A DNA stretch of 64,000 nt from Brenneria corticis. Lineage in GTDB: Bacteria; Pseudomonadota; Gammaproteobacteria; Enterobacterales; Enterobacteriaceae. The notes beneath the pieces are model-generated. The model worked only from the letters and a program-made list of their open reading frames with translations. It did not search any database and was not told the origin of the DNA. The DNA lies in the NCBI RefSeq assembly GCF_003115855.1, contig NZ_KZ819072.1, forward strand, positions 124,001-188,000, in the 5' to 3' direction. The translations under genes were made by a program, and so were the position numbers. Every line of letters starts with the position of its first letter. Position 1 is the first letter of the stretch. Below are positions 1-8,075 of this stretch, one piece after another.

Positions 1-1511
1 CGTTGCCGGGTAAACGATCGGGCCGACGTCAGCCCTTCCCCGGTCGGTCCGGCGATGGTGAACGTGACATGCCCTTCGCCGCCGACCCCGATGCCTGCGT
101 AAGACGGTCCGTTTTTGACAAAGATGGTGGTTTGGATCAGCTTCGCCATCTTGGTCAGTTTTTCGACGTTGGTGGAGTGCATGATGGCGGTATGACGGTT
201 GCCGTTCTCGACCTTGACGGCCAGATCGATAGCGTCGTCCACATTATCCACTCTGACCAGCGGCAGCACCGGCATCATCAGTTCGTGCACCACGAAGGGG
301 TGGTCTTTTTCCGTCTCAATCAAAATCACTTTGATGTCCGGCTCGGCGGAAATACCCAGCTGTTGCAGGATAAAACGGGCGTCTTTGCCTACCAGTGCGC
401 TATTCGGCCCGCTGCCGTTCTCGTTCATCACCAACGATTGCAGGCGCTGAATCAACGGTTTGTCGCACAGCAGATAAGCGCCGCTTTTCTTCATGCAGTG
501 GATCAGATAATCCGCCACCTGGTTGACGACGATCACCTCCTTTTCCGCCACGCAGGGCAGGTTATTGTCGAAGCCGCAGCCCTTGATGATGTCGCGGGCG
601 GCTTTTTCAATATCCGCCGTTTCATCCACCACCGCAGGAGGGTTGCCCGCGCCCGCGCCAATCGCTTTCTTGCCGGAGGACATCACGATTTTGACCAGCG
701 CGGGGCCGCCGGTGGCGACCAGCATATTGATGCGGGGATCGCTAATCAGCGCGTTGGTGTTATCGATAGAGGGATTGGCGATGGTGACCACCAAATTGGC
801 GGGCGCCCCCAACTGAGCCAGCCTGTTGTTGATCAGGGTTACCGTGTGCAACGATACCTGACGGGAGCGCGGATGCGGACTAAACACCACGGTGTTGCCG
901 GCCGCCAGCATGCCGATGGCGTTATTGATGATGGTTTCCGTCGGATTGGTGGTCGGGGTAATGGAGCCAATCACGCCAAACGCCGAATGTTCGATCAGCG
1001 TTAAGCCGCCGTCACCGCTGCACGCGCTGGTGGGTAGATCTTGCAATCCCGGCGTTTTCAGGGCGGCAATGCGATTCTTGATGCGTTTATCGTTGTAGTT
1101 GCCCATGCCGGTCTCTTCCACCGCCATCCGGGAAAGGGTGTCCAGCACGTCGTCCTGCAGAAAAACCTCGCGCAGGCCGCTGATAAAGGTTTCCCGGTCC
1201 TGCATGGAACAGTGGCGATATTGCACCTGCGCCAGCGCGGCGGCGGCAATGGCGTCGTCCATGCTGTTAAAGATACCGGCGTGGCCAATAGCGGCATCGG
1301 AAACGCCGCCGCCGACCGCCGGAGAAGCGGATAAGGACGCCGATACGCCCGTTTTCTGCTGCGCCAGCGCCTGCGCCACAATATCATCCAGCCGCGTCAG
1401 GTCGGATGGCTTCGGCTCGCCGGCGACCGGGCGTTCGTCAGGCGCGGGGGCGGTTGCGCTATATTTTCTCAGGATGGTGGAGACAGCCTGAGCGATTTCA
1501 AGATCGTTCAT
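1..1511 (-). CDS. pduP: CoA-acylating propionaldehyde/acetaldehyde dehydrogenase, PduP-like, 3' end cut by window
   Basis: Oxidises an aldehyde to acyl-CoA with NAD+ inside a microcompartment. About 503 codons are visible, starting at ATG 1511 and running off the left edge; the family usually ends 10-15 residues beyond this point. The first ~20 residues (MNDLEIAQAVSTILRKY) form an amphipathic helix followed by a Pro/Ala-rich linker, typical of a lumen-targeting peptide. The catalytic cysteine lies in FDNNLPC (about C320), and the motif GGEGHVTFTI near the end is typical of PduP/EutE. It follows the PduB-like gene by 49 bp in the same operon. Family and role are confident; which aldehyde (propionaldehyde or acetaldehyde) is not decidable without the upstream enzyme. 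Confidence 0.9.
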   Translation of the reverse strand, partial: MNDLEIAQAVSTILRKYSATAPAPDERPVAGEPKPSDLTRLDDIVAQALAQQKTGVSASLSASPAVGGGVSDAAIGHAGIFNSMDDAIAAAALAQVQYRHCSMQDRETFISGLREVFLQDDVLDTLSRMAVEETGMGNYNDKRIKNRIAALKTPGLQDLPTSACSGDGGLTLIEHSAFGVIGSITPTTNPTETIINNAIGMLAAGNTVVFSPHPRSRQVSLHTVTLINNRLAQLGAPANLVVTIANPSIDNTNALISDPRINMLVATGGPALVKIVMSSGKKAIGAGAGNPPAVVDETADIEKAARDIIKGCGFDNNLPCVAEKEVIVVNQVADYLIHCMKKSGAYLLCDKPLIQRLQSLVMNENGSGPNSALVGKDARFILQQLGISAEPDIKVILIETEKDHPFVVHELMMPVLPLVRVDNVDDAIDLAVKVENGNRHTAIMHSTNVEKLTKMAKLIQTTIFVKNGPSYAGIGVGGEGHVTFTIAGPTGEGLTSARSFTRQ

Positions 1512-1560
1512 CTTTCACTTCCTTACCTCATATCGTGCGGCTCTCTCTGTCCCGCCGGGA

Positions 1561-2346
1561 TCAGATATAGGGCGTGGTGGTCGATCTGATTTCCGCCGGG
1601 TCCAACGTGGCAAGCAGCTGCAGACCGACGTCACGCGCGGCGATCACCGCCTGGCGTACCGCGCCGGAATCTCCCGCGAAGGTGAAAATCACTTCGTTGC
1701 TGAAGCTGGTTCCCTTGCTCGGGCTGGCATAGCCAATCGGCTCCACCACCGCGGCTTTGGAGGCCGCATCGGCAAGCACCACGCCAATGGCGGCGGGAGA
1801 GGCGCAGGTCATCCCGAAGGCTTTACCGACCGGCGCGCCGAAGGCTTTGTTCAGCGCATGGCTGGCGCGCGCGGTGTACTGGAATTCCAGATGACCGGCG
1901 GGCGAACCGTAGACGTCGCCCATTGTGCGGTCGATTTCGGACAGCGCGACCTCCACCGCCCGGCGCACGTCGGAGACGTCTTCCGCGCCAAAAATGATCA
2001 GACAGCCGTGTCCGCCGCCGCCTTCGGTATCGCGCGCCAGTTCGATAATCAGGATTTCGCTGTTGGTGGCCTTGACGGCTTCATCGGCGGCGAAAATATG
2101 CGGCCCCGCGCCCGTGCGGGCGCCGAGAATACCGATGGAACGAAACTTTTTATCGATATTCATCAATTCATGCAGTTGGTGATCGACGTTGGCGATCACC
2201 AGGCCGATGGTATGCCCCAGCGCCGTACCGACAAATTCCGTGAGGCCGCATCCGGCAACGGCGGCGAGCGCCGGAGTGCGGTCGGACGCGTCGGCCGGCT
2301 TTTTCATCACTTCAGATATAATCTGTTCGACAAGATTATCTCTCAT
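1561..2346 (-). CDS. pduB: Microcompartment shell trimer protein, PduB-like
   Basis: A 261-residue tandem-BMC-domain protein forming pseudohexameric trimers of the shell. The N-terminal segment (residues 1-35) precedes two BMC folds, and the sequence GCGLTEFVGTALGHTIGLV is characteristic of PduB. The conserved stretch ARDTEGGGGHGCLIIFGA and the C-terminal FTFAGDSGAVRQAV mark the two domains. It lies 25 bp downstream of the PduA-like gene and 49 bp before the aldehyde dehydrogenase, so the shell genes and the dehydrogenase are probably co-transcribed. PduB in Salmonella has a second, internal start giving PduB'; no such start is claimed here. Confidence 0.92.
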   Translation of the reverse strand: MRDNLVEQIISEVMKKPADASDRTPALAAVAGCGLTEFVGTALGHTIGLVIANVDHQLHELMNIDKKFRSIGILGARTGAGPHIFAADEAVKATNSEILIIELARDTEGGGGHGCLIIFGAEDVSDVRRAVEVALSEIDRTMGDVYGSPAGHLEFQYTARASHALNKAFGAPVGKAFGMTCASPAAIGVVLADAASKAAVVEPIGYASPSKGTSFSNEVIFTFAGDSGAVRQAVIAARDVGLQLLATLDPAEIRSTTTPYI

Positions 2347-2371
2347 GGGAATGACCCTCTCGGTTTAGCGG

Positions 2372-2653
2372 TTAACCCAGCGTTTTCGGCAGGATTTTTT
2401 CCACTTCGGTGTGGGGACGCGGGATCACATGCACGGAAACCAGCTCGCCGACTTTGGTCGCCGCGGCGGAACCCGCATCGGTCGCCGCTTTGACGGCGCC
2501 GACGTCGCCGCGAACCATCACGGTCACCAGACCGGAACCGATTTTTTCGTAACCCACCAGCGTCACGTTAGCGGATTTCACCATGGTGTCCGCGGCTTCG
2601 ATGGCGGAGACCAGACCTTTTGTTTCAACCAGACCCAACGCTTCTTGTTGCAT
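2372..2653 (-). CDS. pduA: Microcompartment hexameric shell protein, PduA/PduJ-like
   Basis: A 93-residue single BMC-domain protein that tiles the facets of the shell. It begins MQQEALGLVETKGLVSAIEA, the usual start of PduA/PduJ, and has the pore-side stretch YEKIGSGLVTVMVRGDVGAV and the ending VHVIPRPHTEVEKILP. The length matches the family. A GAGGTTGATATG context (RBS GAGG, 2650s on the minus strand) supports the start. It is separated from the acetate kinase gene by about 300 bp, the longest gap in the operon, so it may have an additional promoter. PduA and PduJ cannot be told apart from sequence alone. Confidence 0.93.
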   Translation of the reverse strand: MQQEALGLVETKGLVSAIEAADTMVKSANVTLVGYEKIGSGLVTVMVRGDVGAVKAATDAGSAAATKVGELVSVHVIPRPHTEVEKILPKTLG

Positions 2654-2951
2654 ATCAACCTCGATAGTTTTAATAACGATGAATAAACCCGGCGGTAATG
2701 GCGGTAATACCGGGTGATAAATAATTTCATTGCCCTGGGATATTATGAATTTCGCCGCAAAATGTTTTGCCCGGCAGCGAGACTTTTTTGTTTTCTTACC
2801 GATTGGGGAGACAATAAAATCCTCGCAGTGGTAAAAAACATTTCATGACGCGCGTTTTTAAGCAGGTCATTTCTCTGTGCAAATAAATATCCACGACCCG
2901 ATATATTTGTTATTCGGATCACATTTAATCGCGTTCAATAAATCAACGGCG
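2654..2951 (-). other. 298-bp non-coding gap inside the microcompartment operon, with a possible weak terminator
   Basis: No convincing gene is seen. On the minus strand ACCCGG (2715-2710) can pair with CCGGGT (2692-2687) and is followed by TTTATTC, a weak intrinsic terminator or attenuator shape just before the shell gene. The stretch between 2720 and 2880 is AT-rich and could hold a promoter for pduA. Inference: expression of the shell/aldehyde dehydrogenase block may be set separately from the acetate kinase and the genes upstream of it. Confidence 0.35.
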
Positions 2952-4151
2952 CTATACCAGCCGGATAATTTCCGCCGCATCTCTGGCGATCATTTTTTCT
3001 TCGTTGGTGGGGATCACCGCAATGGTGGGGGAACCCGCGGCGGAAATTATCCCGCTGCGTCCGCCGACCAGCGCGGCATTTTGCTGTTTATCCAGTTTTA
3101 ACCCCAGTATCGACAGGTGGTCGACGGTTAATTCCCGGATCAGGGCGGAGTTTTCGCCAATACCGCCGGTAAAGACCACCGCGTCGAGTCGGGAAAGGGA
3201 GACCAGATGCGCCCCCAGATGGCGCGCCAGCCTGTGCACCATGACGTCAATGGCCAGAGCGGCCCGTTCGTTGCCGTTTTCCCGCGCCTCCTGCAATATC
3301 CGGCAGTCGCTGGAGATACCGGAAATGCCGTACAGGCCTGAGGCGTTATTCACCGTCTGGTAGATGGTCTCGATGGACTGTCCGGTACATGTGGCGATGT
3401 AGGCGGCGGCGCCGAAATCCAGATCGCCGCTGCGCGTGCCCATCACCAGCCCTTCCAGCGGCGTCATTCCCATCGAGGTATCCACGCTGCGGCCGTTTTT
3501 AATCGCGCAGACGGATGAACCGTTGCCGAGATGCGCGACCAGAATGCCGTGATTGTCCGGCGGCAGATCCAGCATGGATAAGGTTTCACCCGCGATATAA
3601 CGGTGCGAGGTGCCGTGGAAACCGTAGCGTCTGACCTTATATTTACGCTGGTATTCGTAAGGGATGGCGTAGGTATAGGCCGCCGGCGCCAGCGTTTGGT
3701 GGAAGGCGGTATCAAAGACCGCGACCTGCGCCAGCGCGGGTAAGAGTTCCAGGGCGGCTTCAATACCCGCCAGATTCGCCGGATTATGCAACGGCGCCAG
3801 CGGCGACAGCGCTTTTATTTTTTCCATCACCTGCGGCGTAATCAATTCGGAGTGTTTAAAATCGCTGCCGCCGTGCGCCACCCGATGGCCGATGGCGGCA
3901 AGATTATCGATCAGCTTTTTTTCAGTTAGTGTTTTAAATAACACGTTTAGCGCTTCACGATGATTGGCCTCCTGCAATGAAATAACCGATTTATTTCCGT
4001 CATTATCTTTAAAAGTAATGACGGCATTATCTAATCCCAACCGTTCCGCCAGGCCGAAAAGAATAGGCTTTTCTCCGTTGGCCGGAATAACTGAAAATTT
4101 TAATGATGATGAGCCACAATTAATAACCAGAACCAGGGAAGATAAGGACAT
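2952..4151 (-). CDS. pduW: Acetate/propionate kinase (AckA/PduW type)
   Basis: Makes ATP from acetyl- or propionyl-phosphate, completing the PduP-PduL-kinase branch of a microcompartment pathway. A 399-residue protein from ATG 4151, chosen over an upstream in-frame start because a GGGGGGA ribosome site precedes it and MSLSSLVLVINCGSSSLKF is the standard N-terminus. Motifs: HRVAHGG, the ATP-binding HLGNGSSVCAIKNG, GTRSGDLD and FTGGIGENS. It sits between a PduO-C-like gene and the shell gene on the same strand. The location, and not the sequence, is what suggests PduW over housekeeping AckA. Confidence 0.9.
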   Translation of the reverse strand: MSLSSLVLVINCGSSSLKFSVIPANGEKPILFGLAERLGLDNAVITFKDNDGNKSVISLQEANHREALNVLFKTLTEKKLIDNLAAIGHRVAHGGSDFKHSELITPQVMEKIKALSPLAPLHNPANLAGIEAALELLPALAQVAVFDTAFHQTLAPAAYTYAIPYEYQRKYKVRRYGFHGTSHRYIAGETLSMLDLPPDNHGILVAHLGNGSSVCAIKNGRSVDTSMGMTPLEGLVMGTRSGDLDFGAAAYIATCTGQSIETIYQTVNNASGLYGISGISSDCRILQEARENGNERAALAIDVMVHRLARHLGAHLVSLSRLDAVVFTGGIGENSALIRELTVDHLSILGLKLDKQQNAALVGGRSGIISAAGSPTIAVIPTNEEKMIARDAAEIIRLV

Positions 4152-4245
4152 AAGCAGTCCCCCCATAATGAGAATATAAAATGGCAACGGTGACGCGCGG
4201 TGTATTTCGCTATACCCCTCTACAAGGATGTCGGCCGCCGATAAA

Positions 4246-4749
4246 TTACGTTAGCGAAAATCGTTTGTTACTGAACTCATGCAAGACGCGCCGGGCGATG
4301 GCGATATCTTCCGCCACCGTGCCGCCGCTGATGCCGATCCCGCCCAGCAGCAGGCCGTTGCGCCGGCAGGGCAAACCGCCGCCGATGGCGCACAGATTGG
4401 GTTGATGCGGCAAACCATAGAGATCGCCGCCGGGTTGAATCAGCGCCGCCAGTTCGTGCGTCGGCCGCCGTAACGCCACCGCGGTATAGGCTTTTTGGTA
4501 GGCCAGCGTATGACTGACCAGCAGCGCGTTATCCATGCTGAAAAAGTAACGCTGCTGGCCATGGGCATCGACCAGACTGAACACAATCGGCAGCGACATG
4601 GCCTGTGCGGTATCGTGCGCCAGCTGTGCCAGCAGGGCGATCGCCTCCAGGCCGAATGAACGTTGGGAAAGCGGCGATTGCAATTCGTCGATAGCCCTCT
4701 CGATCCGCCTCTCCAGCGCCGCGTCGGGATGCATCAACCTGCCGTTCAT
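4246..4749 (-). CDS. PduO C-terminal/GlcG-HbpS-like (DUF336) protein
   Basis: A 167-residue stand-alone version of the domain found at the C-terminus of PduO and in GlcG and HbpS, which bind haem or cobalamin-type ligands in some members. The diagnostic features are the NALLVSHTLAYQKAYTAVAL helix, LIQPGGDLYGLP and the closing GGLPCRRNGLLLGGIGISGG followed by T-V-A-E-D. The adenosyltransferase half of PduO is absent. It starts 5 bp after the PduN-like stop, so it is probably translated from the same message. The exact role in microcompartments is unknown; haem or redox cofactor handling is a guess from the family. Confidence 0.8.
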   Translation of the reverse strand: MNGRLMHPDAALERRIERAIDELQSPLSQRSFGLEAIALLAQLAHDTAQAMSLPIVFSLVDAHGQQRYFFSMDNALLVSHTLAYQKAYTAVALRRPTHELAALIQPGGDLYGLPHQPNLCAIGGGLPCRRNGLLLGGIGISGGTVAEDIAIARRVLHEFSNKRFSLT

Positions 4750-4754
4750 TTTCT

Positions 4755-5027
4755 CTACTCCCCGCCGCGTTCCGTGGCATCGACGATGCCGACAATCGCC
4801 GCATCAATGACCGAATGTTCTTTGCTGTCGGTCATGCGGGCCGAGCTTCCCGTCGAGACGATCACTATTTCGCCATTACCCGCGCCCACGGTATCCACGG
4901 CGACCTGAGGCCGTCCGGTCGGCGTTAGATGCTCGTCCAGGCGGGAAACAATAAGCAGTTTCATGCCGTTCAAAGAGGAGTGTTTGGTGGTGGAGACCAC
5001 CGTTCCCGTTACCGTTGCCAGATACAT
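4755..5027 (-). CDS. pduN: Microcompartment vertex pentamer protein, PduN/EutN/CcmL family
   Basis: A 90-residue protein of the pentameric family that closes the twelve vertices of the shell. It starts MYLATVTGTVVSTTKHSSL, has the central motif GMKLLIVSRLDE and VAVDTVGAGNGEIVIVSTGS, and ends with the conserved VIDAAIVGIVD. Its first codons overlap the end of the flavoprotein gene by 19 bp, indicating translational coupling. With the PduA- and PduB-like proteins it supplies all three shell classes (hexamer, trimer, pentamer) needed for a closed compartment. Confidence 0.92.
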   Translation of the reverse strand: MYLATVTGTVVSTTKHSSLNGMKLLIVSRLDEHLTPTGRPQVAVDTVGAGNGEIVIVSTGSSARMTDSKEHSVIDAAIVGIVDATERGGE

Positions 5028-5800
5028 GCAGCCTCCTGCGGATGGGTTATCAGGGTGATCTTTCTGCTGGCGATTTCATCGCGGGCTGCGGGCGTAATCA
5101 GTACGTCCGCTTCCACATACAGCGCTTGTCGGGCATCGTGCAGCCTCACCTCCCGTTGCGTAATCAGACGCTTGCCGCGGCCGGAACGGGGCGGGGCGAC
5201 CGGATGAGAAAAGGGGCGGTTTACCGTGGCGCATGCGCTGGCCCGGGGGGTGATAAAATGGATGCCGATGCGTTGCAGCGTATCGACGTAGCGGCGCAAC
5301 TGCGCCAGATACGCCGCCGGTAATGCGTTCCCCTGCCGTGCCGGTTCGCACTCGCGGTTCAGCGTCGCCATAATGCGCAGGTTTTGCGCCAGCGCCTGAA
5401 AAACCAGGCGGCTTGCCGGATTGTCACGTATCCCGAGTGCGATTTTTGCCAGACTGTTGCTGGAGAGCGCAGGCAGCAGCAACGCGTCGCTGTTTTGCCA
5501 ATGCGCCGGTTCGATATCCGTTTCGGCCAGCTGGCGCGCCTGCGGCAAGGCGTGGCTAATCTCTCCGGCCCAGGTAGCGCCAAGGCGTTGCGCGCTATGG
5601 GAAAACAGCAAATGCAGCGCATAACCGCCCCGTTCCAGCGCCGTCAGGTAACGCAGCGTAGCCGGAAACCCGGCGGCATCGTCGCCGGTGATCGCCACCA
5701 GCAGGGACGGTCGCGGCGAGGCAATGGCTTGCCGCGACCTGGCGACCATGATTTCCGCGATGATGTGGTCGATCAGTAATGACAGAGTCTGGCTATTCAT
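5009..5800 (-). CDS. Microcompartment-associated flavoprotein-domain protein
   Basis: A 263-residue protein. Residues ~30-150 look like the flavoprotein (PF02441, phosphopantothenoylcysteine decarboxylase-like) fold: an N-terminal SLLVAITGDDAAGFPATLR strand-loop and the motif LLLPALSSNSLAKIALGI that usually contacts flavin. The tail reads ADVLITPAARDEIASRKITL, a motif of the type (TP-x-ARD) recurring near the ends of several Eut/Pdu accessory proteins. It starts 4 bp after the PduL stop and overlaps pduN. Such proteins occur in several microcompartment loci, including glycyl-radical ones, but their function is not established. The fold assignment is moderate. Confidence 0.65.
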   Translation of the reverse strand: MNSQTLSLLIDHIIAEIMVARSRQAIASPRPSLLVAITGDDAAGFPATLRYLTALERGGYALHLLFSHSAQRLGATWAGEISHALPQARQLAETDIEPAHWQNSDALLLPALSSNSLAKIALGIRDNPASRLVFQALAQNLRIMATLNRECEPARQGNALPAAYLAQLRRYVDTLQRIGIHFITPRASACATVNRPFSHPVAPPRSGRGKRLITQREVRLHDARQALYVEADVLITPAARDEIASRKITLITHPQEAACIWQR

Positions 5801-5803
5801 TGG

Positions 5804-6481
5804 TCATGCGCCTGTGAGGATGCTTACCCGATCGCCATTGCGTAATCCGTAGGCGTTGGCTTCCTCCACATCAATGTGCAGTTCCCGCACCGATGCCTGC
5901 GTTGCCCGGACAATCACGCGTTGCATCAGGCCGGCGCGTTTGCCCGCGACCTGAATACTGACCTCCATCCCGTCGCGCAGACCCTGGCTTTCCGCTTCTT
6001 CCGGGGAGATGTGGATATGCCGCCAGGCGACGATCGTCCCGCGGTCCTTTTTCACGCTGCCTTGCGAGCCGACAAGTTCGATACCGGGTGAGTCCTCCAG
6101 GTCGCCGGACATTCTGATCGGCGCGTCGACGCCGAGAACAAAACCATCGGCGACGGAAATTTCTATCTGCGTAACGGGGCGCAACGGACCGAGCACCCGG
6201 ACATGTTTGATTTCCCCTTTCGGGCCGCGCAGGATGACGGTTTCCTCGGCGGCGAACTGGCCGGGCTGTTTGACGGCCTTCATCCGCGTCAGCGTCGAGC
6301 CGTAGCCGAACAGGATATCCATATCCTCACGGGCGAGATGGACGTGGCGATTGGAAATGCCTACCGGCACCTGAAGCGTCGCCGGGGCGGCCGATGCCGT
6401 GCCCCCGGCGGTCAGTTCCTGAACAATTTGCCGGGTGATCCGTTCTGCTTCTTGTCGCTGAGTGACATTCATAGCTTCCAT
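5804..6481 (-). CDS. pduL: Microcompartment phosphate propanoyl/acetyltransferase PduL
   Basis: Swaps CoA for phosphate on the acyl group produced by PduP, regenerating CoA inside the shell. 225 residues, or 222 if the second ATG (6472) is used. Residues ~5-25 (VTQRQEAERITRQIVQELTA) form a putative encapsulation helix followed by an Ala/Thr linker. The two PduL zinc-binding regions are plain: VGISNRHVHL and later WRHIHISPEEAE. C-terminal motif: ELHIDVEEANAYGL. It lies 164 bp downstream of the alcohol dehydrogenase gene and 4 bp upstream of the flavoprotein gene. Confidence 0.93.
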   Translation of the reverse strand: MEAMNVTQRQEAERITRQIVQELTAGGTASAAPATLQVPVGISNRHVHLAREDMDILFGYGSTLTRMKAVKQPGQFAAEETVILRGPKGEIKHVRVLGPLRPVTQIEISVADGFVLGVDAPIRMSGDLEDSPGIELVGSQGSVKKDRGTIVAWRHIHISPEEAESQGLRDGMEVSIQVAGKRAGLMQRVIVRATQASVRELHIDVEEANAYGLRNGDRVSILTGA

Positions 6482-6645
6482 TACCTGATGTGATCTTTAT
6501 TGCCGTTGATGGTGAAAGTGGATGAGTAAACCCGATGACGTTTCACTCCATTGAGCATCAACATAATCAATGCGGCGCGCTAAGTTTTGCTATTCAGGAG
6601 GACTTTATTGCCCTGCTGAAGCGGAGCGTGACAATTCCGTCCAGA

Positions 6646-7767
6646 TTAGCCGGCGATTTGCGTAATCAGCCGGTCAATATCGCCATGGGTCGGTGCGTGC
6701 GGGTTGGTGGCGGTGCAGCCATCGGCCAGCGCGGCCTGGATCAGGCGTTGGCGGTGCTGAGCGATATCGGTCTGCGTAATGTTCAGCTCCCGCAGCGTGG
6801 CGGGAATGCCGAACCGGCGGCTCATCGCCCGGATCAGCCGGGTGAGCTGTTGAATGCTCTCCCGTTTGTCCGCCTGCGTCGCGCCGAGCATCCGGGCGCA
6901 GCGCGCGTAGCGTTCCAGCGTTTCCGGGGAGCCGTTGGCGGCATTGTAGTCAATCACCAGCGGCAACAGCATGGCGTTGATCTTGCCGTGGGGAATATGA
7001 AACACGCCGCCCAGCGCGTGCGCCATACCGTGTACCAGACCGAGTCCGGCGGCGTTGAACGCCATGCCCGCCATACAGGAGGCGTTGTGCATTCTGGTGC
7101 GTGCGGCGAGGTCTTTTTCGTGGTCGAACACCTGCGGCAGATAGCGCCAGACCAGCCTGATGGCCTTTTCGGCCAGCGCGTCGCTGAAATCGTTGGCGGC
7201 GGGGGAGAGGTAAGCTTCAATCGCGTGCGTCAGGACGTCCATTCCCGTATCCACCGCCACGGCGCGCGGGACGCTCAACACCAGATGCGGGTCGAGAATG
7301 GCGATGTCCGGCAGCAGTTGATCGGCAACCAGGGGATATTTTTGTCCGAGCTCGGTATCGGAGATAATGGCGTAGGCGGTCACCTCCGATCCTGAGCCGC
7401 TGGTGGTGGGAATGGCGACCAGCGTGATGGCTTTTTCCGGGCGATACTCCTGCAGGGTCACCTTGATGCCTTTAGCCGCATCCAGCGATGAACCGCCGCC
7501 GAGCGCGATAATCACCTCCGGTTGAAACGCTTTGAACTGCGTCGCGCCGCTTTGCAGAATATCCACATCCGGGTCGGGGGTGACGCCGCTGAAAATAGTG
7601 ATGCGCGCGTCCGGCATAAAGCCTGCCAGATAGTCGGTTTTACCGGATTTGACCATAAAGTCATCGGTCACAATGGCGATGTTTCTGCCGTTGAAAGCGC
7701 GCAACGCCTCCGTTGCCGCCTCGCCAAAATAAACGCGCGGATTGGCAAATAATAAAGGATTTTTCAT
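6646..7767 (-). CDS. pduQ: Iron-containing alcohol dehydrogenase, PduQ-like
   Basis: Reduces the aldehyde intermediate to alcohol, recycling NADH to NAD+ for PduP. 373 residues, the usual length. The nucleotide-binding segment is IIALGGGSSLDAAKGI, then PTTSGSGSEVT, and the metal ligands sit in D-T-G-M-D-V-L-T-H-A-I-E and GLGLVHGMAHALGGVFHIPH. It is the first visible gene of the minus-strand operon; upstream lies a 308-bp divergent intergenic region. Its position with pduL, shell genes and pduP supports PduQ; EutG-like propanol or ethanol dehydrogenases are the alternative. Confidence 0.88.
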   Translation of the reverse strand: MKNPLLFANPRVYFGEAATEALRAFNGRNIAIVTDDFMVKSGKTDYLAGFMPDARITIFSGVTPDPDVDILQSGATQFKAFQPEVIIALGGGSSLDAAKGIKVTLQEYRPEKAITLVAIPTTSGSGSEVTAYAIISDTELGQKYPLVADQLLPDIAILDPHLVLSVPRAVAVDTGMDVLTHAIEAYLSPAANDFSDALAEKAIRLVWRYLPQVFDHEKDLAARTRMHNASCMAGMAFNAAGLGLVHGMAHALGGVFHIPHGKINAMLLPLVIDYNAANGSPETLERYARCARMLGATQADKRESIQQLTRLIRAMSRRFGIPATLRELNITQTDIAQHRQRLIQAALADGCTATNPHAPTHGDIDRLITQIAG

Positions 7768-8075
7768 ACTGTCCAGGCTGCCTCCGTTCTGGTGCGGTCA
7801 CTACCCTAGCATGGGAGAAAATAGCGCCGTAGCGGCGGACTTGTTCAGCAGAGGGATTCTTTTGTCTTCCGTGGCGCGGCAAATCAAAATAGTCCACCGT
7901 CACACGTCACGGCGGGCGGCCGGCAGCGCTGAATGATGCAGAAAAACAGGCGATTCGCCGGGTCGGGGTTACGGCTCTCCTTGAACTATTCAGGTATATA
8001 TTATTTTCTTTGGTTATTTGCTGGTCGGGCGGCGGCGGCGAATACTTTATGCTCCCTATAATGTGAGAATGGTGC
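7768..8075. promoter_or_regulatory. Divergent intergenic region between the microcompartment operon and the yeeE/tusA pair
   Basis: 308 bp without a gene I can support. It must carry the promoters of both units if pduQ is the first gene of its operon. Facing right, a perfect TATAAT occurs at 8057-8062, but no good -35 lies 16-18 bp upstream and it is only 14 bp from the ATG, so it is not assigned. An AT-rich block at 7985-8020 is a plausible promoter area. No operator palindrome was recognised. Confidence 0.3.

Noticed and set aside
8057..8062. TATAAT as the promoter of the yeeE/tusA pair
   Set aside because: No -35 at 16-18 bp and only 14 bp from the start codon.
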